Source: an uncultured beta proteobacterium
GTDB taxonomy: Bacteria; Pseudomonadota; Gammaproteobacteria; Burkholderiales; Burkholderiaceae_C
Reading direction: 5' to 3'
DNA: 44,641 bases
NCBI GenBank assembly: GCA_903938815.1
Contig: CAJAES010000011.1
Span: 1-44,641, forward strand
Shown here in pieces: positions 1 through 9,200 of this stretch. The position numbers and the translations under genes were made by a program. The stretch's first letter is position 1, and each line of letters begins with the position of its first letter. The notes under the pieces were generated by a model. That model had not been told where the DNA came from, made no database searches, and saw nothing but the letters and a program-made list of their open reading frames with translations.

Positions 1-3
1 CAG

Positions 4-108
4 CCTCGAGGGGGGCGCGCGCAGCGCGCTTCGTCATCTGACTCGCCGCAGCTGTCCGAGCGCAGCGGGCGCAGCCCGCGTAGCGAGTTTTGCGGCGCCC
101 CCTCGAGG
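4..108. repeat. GC-rich nested inverted repeat (intergenic, REP-like)
   Basis: Two arms face each other: CCTCGAGGGGGGCGC at 4-18 and GCGCCCCCTCGAGG at 95-108, differing by one G/C. Inside them lies a second pair, CGCCGCA at 44-50 and TGCGGCG at 91-97, and the core also holds short palindromic GC runs. The whole element could fold into one long cruciform or RNA hairpin. It does not resemble an insertion sequence because no transposase is present. Its look is that of a dispersed intergenic palindromic repeat, but the copy number cannot be judged from one window. Confidence 0.6.
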
Positions 109-500
109 CGAGCAGCGCAGGGTAGTCAGCCCGCAGGGCTGACCGCCACAGCTGGCGCCTGCACCGCGCGCCGCCTGCCGCGACGCACAACGCAACGCAA
201 GGCAGCGCAACGGACAGCGCTCCGACAAGCTCATCCCGGACGCACCTGGGTTGAACGTTCGCAACGGGCCGGAGGCGGCCATGAGCAGGGCCGGTTGACT
301 GGACGAAATCCGGTCGCCGCCCGCACACAGTGGATTCACCTGCAAGACAGAGGCACCCAGGCGCGTCGCCATCGGACATCCGTCAGGCGACACCGCTGAA
401 TCTGGCGGGCGAAATGCCCGCTTCTCCACTCATCGCCGGCGCACGAATTTCTTAGGATGGGCCGAACACTTCATTCGTCCGTGTGCGGACGAGCTGCGCC
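109..500. other. Non-coding left flank upstream of the pilus operon
   Basis: No convincing gene is visible. A 131-residue reading frame on the minus strand (34-429) runs through the inverted repeat and reads as compositionally biased sequence with no recognisable domain. A small hairpin, GCGGGC-gaaat-GCCCGC, occupies 405-421. The promoter of the pilus operon must lie here or further upstream, but I cannot identify convincing -35/-10 boxes. Confidence 0.5.
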
Positions 501-2246
501 ATGCTCATAGACCCCAAGGAAAGCGCCAACGTTGCTGCGGCAACGGGCACCGCGCTGCCCAGACGGGACAAGCTGCGGCTGGGGGATGTGCTCGTCCAGC
601 AGGGCCTTCTGAGTTCGGAACAGCTGGAACTGGTGCTGGCTGAGCAGCGCGGCACCGGCAAGAAACTGGGCCGCCTGCTGATCGACGGCGGCGCCATCAC
701 CGAAGAGTCGCTGGCCCATGCGCTCGCGCGCCAGCTGCGCGTGCCGGTGGTCAACCTGAAGAGCTTCCCGGTCAAGACCGAGAACGTCCGCCTGCTGCCG
801 GAGAGCCCGGCGCGCCGCCACCGGGCCATGGTGCTCGACGACAAGGGCGAGCATCTGCTGGTGGGCTTCGTCGATCCGCTGGACCTGGTGGCCTACGACG
901 AGGTGACCCGCCTCGTGAAACGCCCGGTCCGCATCGCCGTGGTGCCGGAAAGCCAGCTCGCCCCGGCGCTGGACCGCCACTATCGCCGCACGGACGAGAT
1001 ATCCGGGCTTGCCAAGGCACTCGAGAAGGATATCGGCGACGCGGTGGACTTCGGCACGCTCGAAGCCAGTGTCGGCCAGGAAGGCGCGCCCGTGGTGCGC
1101 CTGCTGCAGAGCGTGTTCGAGGACGCGCTGCAGGTCCGCGCCAGCGACGTCCACCTGGAACCCCAGGAGGCCGGGCTCGTCATCCGCAGCCGGATCGACG
1201 GCGTGCTGCAGGTGCAGACCCAGGCCGACAAGCGGATCGCGGCCGCGCTCGCGCAGCGGCTGAAGCTGATGGCGGGCCTGGACATCGCCGAGAAGCGCCT
1301 GCCTCAGGACGGCCGCTTCACGCTGCGCGTACGCGACCGCAACATCGATGTCCGCCTCTCGACACTGCCGACCTACTATGGCGAATCGGTGGTGCTGCGG
1401 CTGCTGGGCCAGGACGATGCGCTGCGCCGCCTGGGTGACATCGGCATGCCTGCCGACATGCTCGTCCGCTTCCGCGAGATCCTCGGCCGGCACTCCGGCA
1501 TGGTGCTCGTCACCGGCCCCACCGGCTCGGGCAAGACCACCACGCTGTTCGCGGCGCTGGCCGAGATCGACGCCGATGAACAGAAGATCGTCACAGTCGA
1601 GGACCCGGTGGAGTACCGCCTGCCCGGCCTCACGCAGGTACAGGTGAACGACAAGATCGACCTCAGCTTCGCCCGCGTGCTGCGGGCCACGCTGCGCCAG
1701 GACCCCGACGTCATCCTCATCGGCGAGATGCGGGACCCCGAGACGGCCGAGATCGGCATGCGCGCCGCCATCACGGGGCACATGGTCCTGTCGACGTTGC
1801 ACACGCGCGACGCCATGGGAACTCCCTTCCGCCTGCTCGACATGGGCGTGGCGCCGTTCATGGTCGCGAGCTCGCTGCAGGCCGTGGTGGCGCAGCGCCT
1901 GGTGCGCGCCAACTGCGAGAACTGCGCCGACACGCACGAAGCCAGCCCGCAGGAGCGCGCCTGGCTGGAAGCCCTGGGCGGCACCGGCGACGAGCGCACG
2001 CTGCGCGGCCGCGGCTGCACCCAATGCAACGGCACCGGCCTGGCGGGCCGGGCGGGCGTCTACGAGATGCTGGAGATGGACGCCGCCCTGGCCCACGCGA
2101 CGACCCAGGCCGACCCCACGACATTCACCGCGCTGGCGCGCGAACGCCTGAAGGACCGCACGATGGCACACCACGCGCTGCAACTCGTGCGCATCGGCCG
2201 GGTACCCGTGTCCGAAGCCATGCGCCTGGCCAGCGACCTCGACTGA
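501..2246 (+). CDS. mshE: MSHA-type pilus extension ATPase with c-di-GMP-binding MshEN domain
   Basis: This is a secretion/pilus motor ATPase of the GspE/PilB family (581 aa from this ATG) that powers pilin polymerisation at the inner membrane. The N-terminus carries two near-perfect 24-residue MshEN motifs at residues 26-49 (RLGDVLVQQG...) and 55-78 (KLGRLLIDGG...) separated by exactly five residues, the known c-di-GMP-binding arrangement. Walker A GPTGSGKT lies at 339-346 and the Walker B region (DVILIGEMRD) at 403-412. A tetracysteine pair (CENC, then CTQC) marks the C-terminal zinc-binding loop. A GTG at 483 in frame would add six residues; I prefer ATG 501, preceded by GGACGAG, though the ribosome site is weak either way. 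The stop overlaps the mshG start (TGATG). The gene context of minor pilins and MshQ makes MshE a better name than GspE or PilB. Confidence 0.9.
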   Translation: MLIDPKESANVAAATGTALPRRDKLRLGDVLVQQGLLSSEQLELVLAEQRGTGKKLGRLLIDGGAITEESLAHALARQLRVPVVNLKSFPVKTENVRLLPESPARRHRAMVLDDKGEHLLVGFVDPLDLVAYDEVTRLVKRPVRIAVVPESQLAPALDRHYRRTDEISGLAKALEKDIGDAVDFGTLEASVGQEGAPVVRLLQSVFEDALQVRASDVHLEPQEAGLVIRSRIDGVLQVQTQADKRIAAALAQRLKLMAGLDIAEKRLPQDGRFTLRVRDRNIDVRLSTLPTYYGESVVLRLLGQDDALRRLGDIGMPADMLVRFREILGRHSGMVLVTGPTGSGKTTTLFAALAEIDADEQKIVTVEDPVEYRLPGLTQVQVNDKIDLSFARVLRATLRQDPDVILIGEMRDPETAEIGMRAAITGHMVLSTLHTRDAMGTPFRLLDMGVAPFMVASSLQAVVAQRLVRANCENCADTHEASPQERAWLEALGGTGDERTLRGRGCTQCNGTGLAGRAGVYEMLEMDAALAHATTQADPTTFTALARERLKDRTMAHHALQLVRIGRVPVSEAMRLASDLD

Positions 2247-3481
2247 TGGCCAGCTACGCATGGCGCGGCCGCAACACGCGCGGCGAACTGATCAGCGGCA
2301 CGGTCGAAGCCGCCGACGACAACGCCGTGGCCGACCAGCTGCTGGCCGGCGGCGTGACGCCCGTTCATATCCAGCAGTCCGGCAAGACGGCAGGCGCGCC
2401 GGGCACCGTCACCACCTGGCAGGCGCTGCGCCAGCCCCCGGTGAACGACGAGGACCTGCTGCTGCTGTCGCGCCAGATGGCCACGCTGCACAAGGCCGGG
2501 GTGCCGCTTCTGCGCTCGCTGGCCGGCCTGCAGGCCTCCGCGCCGAAGGTGGCGCTCGTAGCCCTGCTGTCCGACCTGCGCAACAGCCTCGACCAGGGGC
2601 GTGAACTGGCTGCGGCGATGGCGCGCCACCCGGCGGTCTTCTCGCCCTTCTACATCGCGATGATCCGCGTCGGCGAGATGACCGGGCGCCTGACGGAAGC
2701 CTTCCAGCGCCTGGGCGACCACCTCGAGTTCGAACTCGACGTGCGGGCCCGGGTGAAGCAGGCCCTGCGGTACCCGACGCTCGTGATCGGCGCCATCGTG
2801 ATCGCGATGATCGTCATCAACATCTTCGTGATCCCTACCTTCGCGACCGTGTTCGCCGGCTTCAAGGCCGAGCTGCCGCTGATGACACGGGTGCTGCTGG
2901 GCGTATCCAGCTTCACGCTCAAGTGGTGGCCCGTGCTGCTCGCCGGGGCCGTGGCCGGTGCCTGGGGCATCAAGGTCTGGCTCGCCCTGCCCGCAGGGCG
3001 GTACGCCTGGGACAAGGCCAAGCTGCGCCTGCCCATCGCGGGCCCGATCGTGTTGAAGGCCACGCTGGCCCGCTTCGCGCGCAGCTTCGCGATGGCCAGC
3101 AAGAGCGGCGTGCCGATCTCACGCACCATGACGGTGGTGGCGCAGACGGTGGACAACGCCTTCATCGGCCAGCGCATCGAGCAGATGCGCGACGGCGTGG
3201 AGCGCGGGGAGAGCCTGTCGCGCTGCGCGGCCGCCGCCGGCGTCTTCACGCCGGTGGTGCTGCAGATGATCGCCGTCGGCGAGGAGACCGGCGCGCTGGA
3301 CACGCTGCTGGTCGAGATCGCCGAGATGTACGAACGCGAGACCGACTACGCCATCAAGGGCCTGTCGGCCTCGATCGAACCCGTTCTGCTGACCGTCATC
3401 GGCGCCATGGTCCTGGTGCTGGCGCTGGGGGTCTTCCTCCCGCTCTGGAACCTCGGCCAGGCCGCCGGCACGGGTCGCTGA
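2246..3481 (+). CDS. mshG: MSHA biogenesis inner-membrane platform protein (PilC/GspF family)
   Basis: This polytopic platform protein couples the ATPase to pilin assembly. It has 411 aa, the usual family length. Two T2SSF repeats are visible at about residues 70-195 and 275-397, each with the typical GEMTG / GEETG turn (residues 143-147 and 345-349). Predicted membrane segments lie near 178-200, 226-246 and 378-399. Its ATG shares one base with the stop codon of the upstream ATPase, which indicates translational coupling. After it comes a 93-base gap before the major pilin, one of only two real gaps in the operon. Confidence 0.93.
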   Translation: MASYAWRGRNTRGELISGTVEAADDNAVADQLLAGGVTPVHIQQSGKTAGAPGTVTTWQALRQPPVNDEDLLLLSRQMATLHKAGVPLLRSLAGLQASAPKVALVALLSDLRNSLDQGRELAAAMARHPAVFSPFYIAMIRVGEMTGRLTEAFQRLGDHLEFELDVRARVKQALRYPTLVIGAIVIAMIVINIFVIPTFATVFAGFKAELPLMTRVLLGVSSFTLKWWPVLLAGAVAGAWGIKVWLALPAGRYAWDKAKLRLPIAGPIVLKATLARFARSFAMASKSGVPISRTMTVVAQTVDNAFIGQRIEQMRDGVERGESLSRCAAAAGVFTPVVLQMIAVGEETGALDTLLVEIAEMYERETDYAIKGLSASIEPVLLTVIGAMVLVLALGVFLPLWNLGQAAGTGR

Positions 3482-3574
3482 CCGTGACTTTTTCCCGTTC
3501 AACGCGGACTGTGAGAGTCAAGCCGCGATGAAATCATCCGATACCTCTCATATCTAATCGCCCAGGAGTTGCCC

Positions 3575-3952
3575 GTGAAAGTACGTCAATCAGGTTTCAC
3601 GCTCATCGAGCTCGTCATGGTCATCGTGCTGATCGGCGTCCTCGCCGCCATCGCGATCCCGAAATTCGTCGATCTCTCCAGCGACGCCAACCGCGCCGCC
3701 ACCGAAGGCGTCGCAGGCGCGCTGTCTTCGGCCGCCGCCATCAACTTCGCCGCGCGCAAGGCCAATGTGGCCAACGGCGTGGCGGTGGACGACTGCGCCG
3801 ACATCGGCGCGCTGATGCAAGGCGGCGCACTGCCGGCCAACTACAGCATCACGTCGGCCGCCATCGCCGCCGAAGCCACGAAGACGGACTGCGTCGTGAA
3901 CGCGCCGGCCAACGCAGCCAGCGCCGTGTTCACCGCCACTGGCATCAACTGA
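3575..3952 (+). CDS. mshA: Major type IV pilin, MshA-like
   Basis: This is the probable pilus subunit: 125 aa with a short charged leader ending in Gly before FTLIELVMVIVLIGVLAA. The prepilin peptidase site is therefore G/F, with Glu at mature position 5 and a 20-residue hydrophobic assembly helix. Two cysteines (in DDCAD and KTDCV) could form the C-terminal disulfide loop. I chose the GTG start because AGGAG at 3564-3568 sits six bases before it; a TTG at 3569 would leave no spacing. The 93-base upstream gap (3482-3574) may hold a pilin-specific promoter, since major pilins usually need higher expression. Position directly after mshG and before several minor pilins supports the major role. 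Confidence 0.85.
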   Translation: MKVRQSGFTLIELVMVIVLIGVLAAIAIPKFVDLSSDANRAATEGVAGALSSAAAINFAARKANVANGVAVDDCADIGALMQGGALPANYSITSAAIAAEATKTDCVVNAPANAASAVFTATGIN

Positions 3953-3958
3953 TCGACC

Positions 3959-4414
3959 ATGGGCGCCCGCGCCCGCGGCGCCAGCGCCGGCTTCACGCTC
4001 GTGGAGCTGGTGATGGTGCTGGTGTTGATCGGCGTGCTGGCGGTGTTCGCCGTGCCCCGCATGCTGGACCTGACAGCCTGGCGGCTGCGTGCCTACGCCG
4101 ACGCGCTGCAGGCTGAAACCGCCGCGATGCACCGGCGCGCGCTGGCGCAGCGGCGCCCCATCACGGCCACCATCACCGCCGCCGGCGTGCGCTACAGCGA
4201 CGCCAGCGGCACGCTGGCCACGCTGGACTGCCCGCCTGCGGCCAGTGCCTGCATCGCCGAGGCCGGGCCTCGCACGGTGGTCTTCAACGCGGCCAACACC
4301 GGCCGTGTCAGCACCTCCACCGGCAGCGCCCTGCTGCTCACGGTGGGCAGCGGCAGCGCACAGCGCCGCCTGCAGATCGAAGCCGAAACAGGCCTGATTC
4401 GCCCCGTTCCTTGA
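3959..4414 (+). CDS. mshC: Minor pseudopilin, MshC-like
   Basis: This is a 151-aa prepilin-like protein. The leader MGARARGASAG precedes FTLVELVMVLVLIGVLAVF, with Glu at mature position 5 and a canonical N-terminal helix. The remainder is a short beta-rich globular domain with a Cys pair (LDCPPAASACIAE). It starts six bases after the pilin stop codon, so it is almost certainly co-transcribed and probably joins a minor-pilin complex that primes pilus assembly. The specific name rests on gene order (MshA then C then D), since pseudopilins are hard to tell apart by sequence. Confidence 0.75.
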   Translation: MGARARGASAGFTLVELVMVLVLIGVLAVFAVPRMLDLTAWRLRAYADALQAETAAMHRRALAQRRPITATITAAGVRYSDASGTLATLDCPPAASACIAEAGPRTVVFNAANTGRVSTSTGSALLLTVGSGSAQRRLQIEAETGLIRPVP

Positions 4415-4471
4415 GGTTTCCCTCGACCGGGATAAACCTAGCATCTGCTCATTTGTGGCACCTGAGGCCCG

Positions 4472-5035
4472 ATGAGTCATTCCCTGCCCCACCGCGCGCG
4501 CCGCGGCCTGTCGCTGATCGAGTTGCTGATGTTCATCGGCATCGTCTCGATCGCGCTGGCCGCGCTGCTGCGTGTGTTCGTGCAGAGCACCTCGGCGAGC
4601 GCCGACCCCGTGCTGCGCCGGCAGGCGCTCGCGATCGCCGAGTCCTTGATGGAAGAGGTGCAGCTGATGCCGCTGACCTGGTGCGACAGCGAGGACGCAA
4701 CGGTCGACACGGCCACCAGCGCTGCCGGCTGCACCGGCGCCGCGGACGCCATCGGCCCTGAAGCCGGCGAGAGCCGCACGACGCTGCCGTCCTTCGACCA
4801 CGTGAACGACTATCACGGCTTCACGATGAACGGCATCACCGACCTGACCGGCGCCGCCATCCCGGGCCTGGCTGTCTACAACGCCAGCGTCGCCGTCGCT
4901 GCGGACACGCTCCACAGCATCACCGCCGCCAGCGGCGACGCGCTGCGCATCACCGTCACCGTCACGGGGCCGGGGGGAACCAGCGTCGTCCTGCAAGGCT
5001 ACCGGAGCCGCCATGCGCCGAATGCATCGCTCTGA
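4472..5035 (+). CDS. mshD: Minor pseudopilin, MshD-like
   Basis: This is a 187-aa protein with the leader MSHSLPHRARRG followed by LSLIELLMFIGIVSIALAAL. The residue after the cleavage site is Leu instead of Phe, while Glu5 is kept. A PilV/MshD-like region follows (LRRQALAIAESLMEEVQLMP, residues about 50-69), a signature of MshD/PilV/GspI-type minor pilins. GAGG at about 4461-4470 serves as ribosome site. The 3' end overlaps mshO by 23 bases. A 57-base gap separates it from mshC and shows no clear promoter. Confidence 0.75.
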   Translation: MSHSLPHRARRGLSLIELLMFIGIVSIALAALLRVFVQSTSASADPVLRRQALAIAESLMEEVQLMPLTWCDSEDATVDTATSAAGCTGAADAIGPEAGESRTTLPSFDHVNDYHGFTMNGITDLTGAAIPGLAVYNASVAVAADTLHSITAASGDALRITVTVTGPGGTSVVLQGYRSRHAPNASL

Positions 5036-5855
5036 ACGCGGCTTCACGCTGATCGAAGCGATCATCGTCATCGCGCTGACGGGCATCGTCAGCGCCGTGG
5101 TGGCCCGCTTCATCGTGGCGCCGGTGCAGGCGTACCTGGACACCACGGCGCGCGCGCAGATCGCCGATCAGGCCGATGGCGCCCTGCGGATGATCGCCCG
5201 CGATCTCCGGGCGGCCCTGCCGAACAGCGCGCGCATCAGTGCCTCGGGGCAGTCGCTCGAAATGATTCCCAGCACCGGCGGCGCGCGCTACGCCACGCAA
5301 GGCAGCGGCGCACTGCTGTTCGGCAGCACGGACACCAGCTTCGACCTCGTCGGGCCCGCGCTCACCCTGGCCGCATCCCAGCAGTTGGTGTTCTACAACC
5401 TGGGGCCGGGCATCACCGGCGCCGACGCCTACGCTGCCAACGGCACCGCGCTCGCGCAGGCCAGTTCCAACCGACGTTCGGCCACCAATGTCGCAGGGGC
5501 CGCGACCACCATCACGCTGGACAGCAGCGCCGCGCTGCCTGTGGGCGCTTTCGCGCCGCCGTATCGCGTGATCGCGGTGGAGCCGCCCGTCAGCTACCGC
5601 TGCGATCTCGCCGCCGGCACGCTCACGCGTCACCAGGGGTACGGATTCGTGGCCACCCAGCCCGACCCACCCACCGGCGGCAGCGCCAGCCTGCTGGCCA
5701 CCGGCGTCACCGCCTGCCGCTTCGGCGTCGAGGGCACCCTGATCGCAGCGCATGCAGCCCTCGTGCAACTGCACCTGGCGCTGACATCGGCCACGTCGGC
5801 CGGCACCGAAACCGTTTCGCTCCACCATGCCGTCCATGTCGCGAACCTGCCGTGA
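5013..5855 (+). CDS. mshO: Minor pseudopilin, MshO/PilW-like
   Basis: This is a 280-aa minor pilin with leader MRRMHRSERG, then FTLIEAIIVIALTGIVSAVV, keeping Glu5. The family segment after the helix, DQADGALRMIARDLRAALPN, is typical of the larger PilW/GspJ/MshO type that sits near the pilus tip. GGAG five bases upstream supports ATG 5013; ATG 5022 is an alternative. It overlaps both neighbours (23 and 29 bases), which argues for coupled translation and fixed stoichiometry of the minor-pilin complex. Confidence 0.78.
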   Translation: MRRMHRSERGFTLIEAIIVIALTGIVSAVVARFIVAPVQAYLDTTARAQIADQADGALRMIARDLRAALPNSARISASGQSLEMIPSTGGARYATQGSGALLFGSTDTSFDLVGPALTLAASQQLVFYNLGPGITGADAYAANGTALAQASSNRRSATNVAGAATTITLDSSAALPVGAFAPPYRVIAVEPPVSYRCDLAAGTLTRHQGYGFVATQPDPPTGGSASLLATGVTACRFGVEGTLIAAHAALVQLHLALTSATSAGTETVSLHHAVHVANLP

Positions 5856-6282
5856 AGGGGGGTTCACCCTCGTGTCGGTGGTCTTCATCCTCGTGGTGCT
5901 GGCCGCGCTCGGGGCCGGGCTCGCCACCGTGAGCCAGCGCCAGCACATGGGCTCGGCGGCCGAGCTGGACTCCGCACGCGCGCTCCAGGCCGCGCGCGCC
6001 GGCCTGGAGTGGGCCGTGTTCCAGGTGCTGCGCAATCCGGCGCCGCCGGCAGCGGCCCCGGGCTGCCCCGCCAGCACCAGCTTCGCGCCGGCCGGGTTGG
6101 GCGGCTTCACGGTCACCGTGCAGTGCACGCTCACGGCGGGCAGCGACGGCGCGGACAGCATGTCGTTCTATACCCTGGTGGCCAACGCGTGCAACGCGCC
6201 GTCCGCGGGCGCCTGTCCGGCTTCGGGCAGCGTGCAGCCGAGCTATGTCGAACGCCAGCTCCGGTGGACGGTCGCGCGATGA
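5827..6282 (+). CDS. mshP: Minor pseudopilin lacking Glu5, MshP/PilX-like
   Basis: This 151-aa protein has leader ending CREGG and then FTLVSVVFILVVLAALGAGL. Mature position 5 is Ser, not Glu. Loss of Glu5 is known for the tip-most pseudopilin GspK and is compatible with MshP/PilX roles. The region after the helix (LDSARALQAARAGLEWAVFQ) matches the PilX/MshP type. A later ATG (5836) is possible. Its stop overlaps the mshQ start (ATGA). By position and sequence it should be part of a tip-initiating complex with MshO. Confidence 0.75.
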   Translation: MPSMSRTCREGGFTLVSVVFILVVLAALGAGLATVSQRQHMGSAAELDSARALQAARAGLEWAVFQVLRNPAPPAAAPGCPASTSFAPAGLGGFTVTVQCTLTAGSDGADSMSFYTLVANACNAPSAGACPASGSVQPSYVERQLRWTVAR

Positions 6283-9200
6283 AGGCCCTGCTCCCGGACA
6301 CGCGCGCCCTGCGCTGGCTGCTGGTTCTGCTGCAGCTGGCCGCGCTCTGGATGCTGCCCGACCGCAGCGCCGCCGTCACGGTCGTGCGGACGCCCGTGGC
6401 GGCCGACTGCACCAGCGCAGCCAGCGGCGGCACCAAGGTCTGGAACAACCCGTCACGCGCCTCGGCGAACGACAACTCGGTCACGACCGCCAGTGTGGAC
6501 GGCACCACCACGCGCTACCTGCAATGCCTGAACTACGGCTTCACGATCCCGGCGACCGCTGTCATCAACGGGATCACAGTGACGGTCTCCCGGAGATCCA
6601 GCCGGACGTCGGACGGCGGCAGCCGCGATGCCCTGATGCGCGTCGTCAAAGGCGGCGTGATCGGCACTGTCGACCGCGCCACGGCAACGGTCTACACGAC
6701 GAGCGAAGTCGCCGAGGCCCATGGCGGCAGCACCGACCTCTGGGGTGAGGGCTGGACCGCCGCCGACATCAACAGCGCCAGCTTCGGCGCCGCGTTCGCC
6801 GCCACCAAGCCCAGCAGCAAGGGCAAGTCGCACTCGATCTCGGTGGACCTGATCTCCATCACCGTGGATTACACCCCGGACACCACGCCCCCCACGGCCA
6901 GCACCATCACGCGCGCCAGCCTGAACCCGGCGGCCGGTGCCACAGTGAGCTGGACCGTGACCTTCAGCGAGAGCGTGACAGGCGTGGACACCGGCGACTT
7001 CCAGCTGGCGGCCACGGGCGTGACCGGGGCCGCGATCAGTTCCGTGACGGGCAGCGGCACGACCTGGACCGTGACCGCCAGCACCGGCACCGGCAGCGGC
7101 ACGCTCGGCCTGAACCTGAACGACAACGACAGCATCGTCGACCTGGCCGCCAACAGGCTCGGCGGCACCGGCAGCGGCAACGGCAACCGGGTGGGCGAGG
7201 TCTACACGATCGACAAGCTCAACCCCAACGCGGTGAGCATCGCGCGTGCCGCCGCGAGCCCCACCAATGCCGCCAGCCTCGCCTGGACCGTCACCTTCAA
7301 CAAGAGCGTGACAGGCGTGGACAGCACTGACTTCGCGCTGGCGGCCACGGGCACGGCGGCCGGCGCCATCACCTCGGTCACGGGCTCGGGCCTGAGCCGC
7401 ACCGTGACCGCAACCGGCGTCACCGGCAGCGGCACGCTGGGCCTGAACCTGGTGGACAACGACAGCATCATCGACGGCACGTCCATCCCGCTGGGCGGCG
7501 CGGGCGCGGGCAACGGCAACCGCACGGGCGAGGTCTATGCCGTGGACCGCACGGGGCCGGCAGTGCTGTCGATCACGCGCGACCAAGCCGACCCGACCGC
7601 GCTGGACACGCTGTCCTGGACCGTGACGCTCTCCGAGAGCGTCAGCGGGCTCACGGCCGCCGATTTCGCGCTGGCGACCTCGGGCCCCGCGGGCGCGTCG
7701 ATCTCCAGCATCACCGGCAGCGGCAGCACCTGGACCGTGACCGCCGACCCCGGCTACGGCGCCGGCACCATCGGCCTGAACATCGTGGACGACGACTCGG
7801 TGATCGATGCACTCGGCAACCCGCTCGGCGGCACGGGGGCCGGCAACGGCAACTTCACCGGCCAGGTGTACACGGTGACGACGCCGCCGTTCGCGGCCTG
7901 GCTGTTCGAGGAGTCGTCCTGGAACGGCAGCGCCGACCAGGTGCTGGATGCCGAAGGCGGCAACGACGGCACCGCCCTCAACGCGGCCACCACGGCCGGC
8001 CTGACACCGGCCCTCGCCGGCGCCAGCGGCACCTGCCGCTACGGCACCTTCACCAGCGCCTCGTCGCCCGTCATCAGCAAGGGCTATGTGGACCTCTCGG
8101 ATGCCTACCCCTACCTCGCCGAGAGCTTCACGTTCACTGGGTGGGTCCGCACCACGGCCAACAGCACCGGCAGCCAGTGGATCTTCAGCCACAACACCAC
8201 CGGCACGGGCTATGCGCTGAGCCTGGGCACGGCGGGCGCGGGGCGGCTGCGGTTCCAGTCGGGCGGCGCGGCCACGCCCAACCTCGATTCGCCCAGCGGC
8301 GCGACCAGCCTGCTGGCCAACGACACCTGGTACTTCGTCGCCGCGGTGGCCGACTTCTCGGGCGCGCCGAACATCGTCCGGCGCCTGTACGTGTTCAACG
8401 CCGCCGGCAGCCTGCTGCCCGGTTACCCGGTGAGCGTGGCGAGCACGGGCTGGGGCGACACCGAGGACGGCGCGGCAACCATCGGCGGCGACGGCACCAA
8501 CAGCTTCCGCGGCAATCTGGACGACATCCGGGTCTTCGGCCGGCCGCTGAACCAGGCGGCCATCACCGCGGTGGCGCAGGCCCGGCACGCCTGCAGCACG
8601 GCCATGCCGGACCACTACGAGGTGTCCGTCGCCGCCGCGAGCCTCAGCTGCCTGCCCACGACCGTGACCGTGACCGCCTGCGCCGATGCCAGCAGCCCCT
8701 GCACCAACCCCTACACCGCCGCGGTCTCCGCCACGGCGGCGCTGGCCGCCAGCGCAGGCGCGCTCGGGTCGACGACACTGGTCTTCGATGCCGCAGGCGT
8801 GGCCACCACGACGCTGAGCCACCCGGGCGCCGCCGACGGCGCGGCCGTCAGCCTGACACTGTCGAACGAGTCGATCGCCGCCACCAACGCACGCCAGTGC
8901 TGCCCGGGCGGCGCCAGCTGCACGGCCGCGAACAGCTGCGGCACCACCTTCAGCACCGCCGGCCTGATCTACTCCACCAGCCCCAACGGCGCCCAGACGG
9001 CGACCTTCCCCGCGCAGGTGGCGGGTGTGTCCTCGGGCACCTACTACCTGCGGGCCGTCAGGACCGGCACCACGACCCAGGCCTGCGAAGCCGCGCTCAC
9101 CGGCCCGGCCACCGTGCAGTGGGGCAACGTCTGCGTGAATCCGGCCCTGTGCTCGAGCGGCAACCTGATGTCCGTCACCGGCAGCGGCAGCGCCACGGCC

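Noticed and set aside
401..421. TGGC-N10-GC sigma-54-like spacing and a GCGGGC/GCCCGC hairpin
   Set aside because: The GG...GC spacing of 10 bases is right, but the -12 box is ATGCC and the match falls inside a perfect hairpin, so it may be coincidence. The hairpin lacks a clean T-tract to be a firm terminator.
34..429. 131-residue minus-strand reading frame at the left edge
   Set aside because: It reads through the inverted repeat, has no domain and no clear ribosome site, and its composition looks like a chance open frame in GC-rich DNA.
4441..4471. TGGCAC before mshD as a sigma-54 -24 box
   Set aside because: No GC at the needed -12 distance; the sequence there is CCCG and runs into the start codon.
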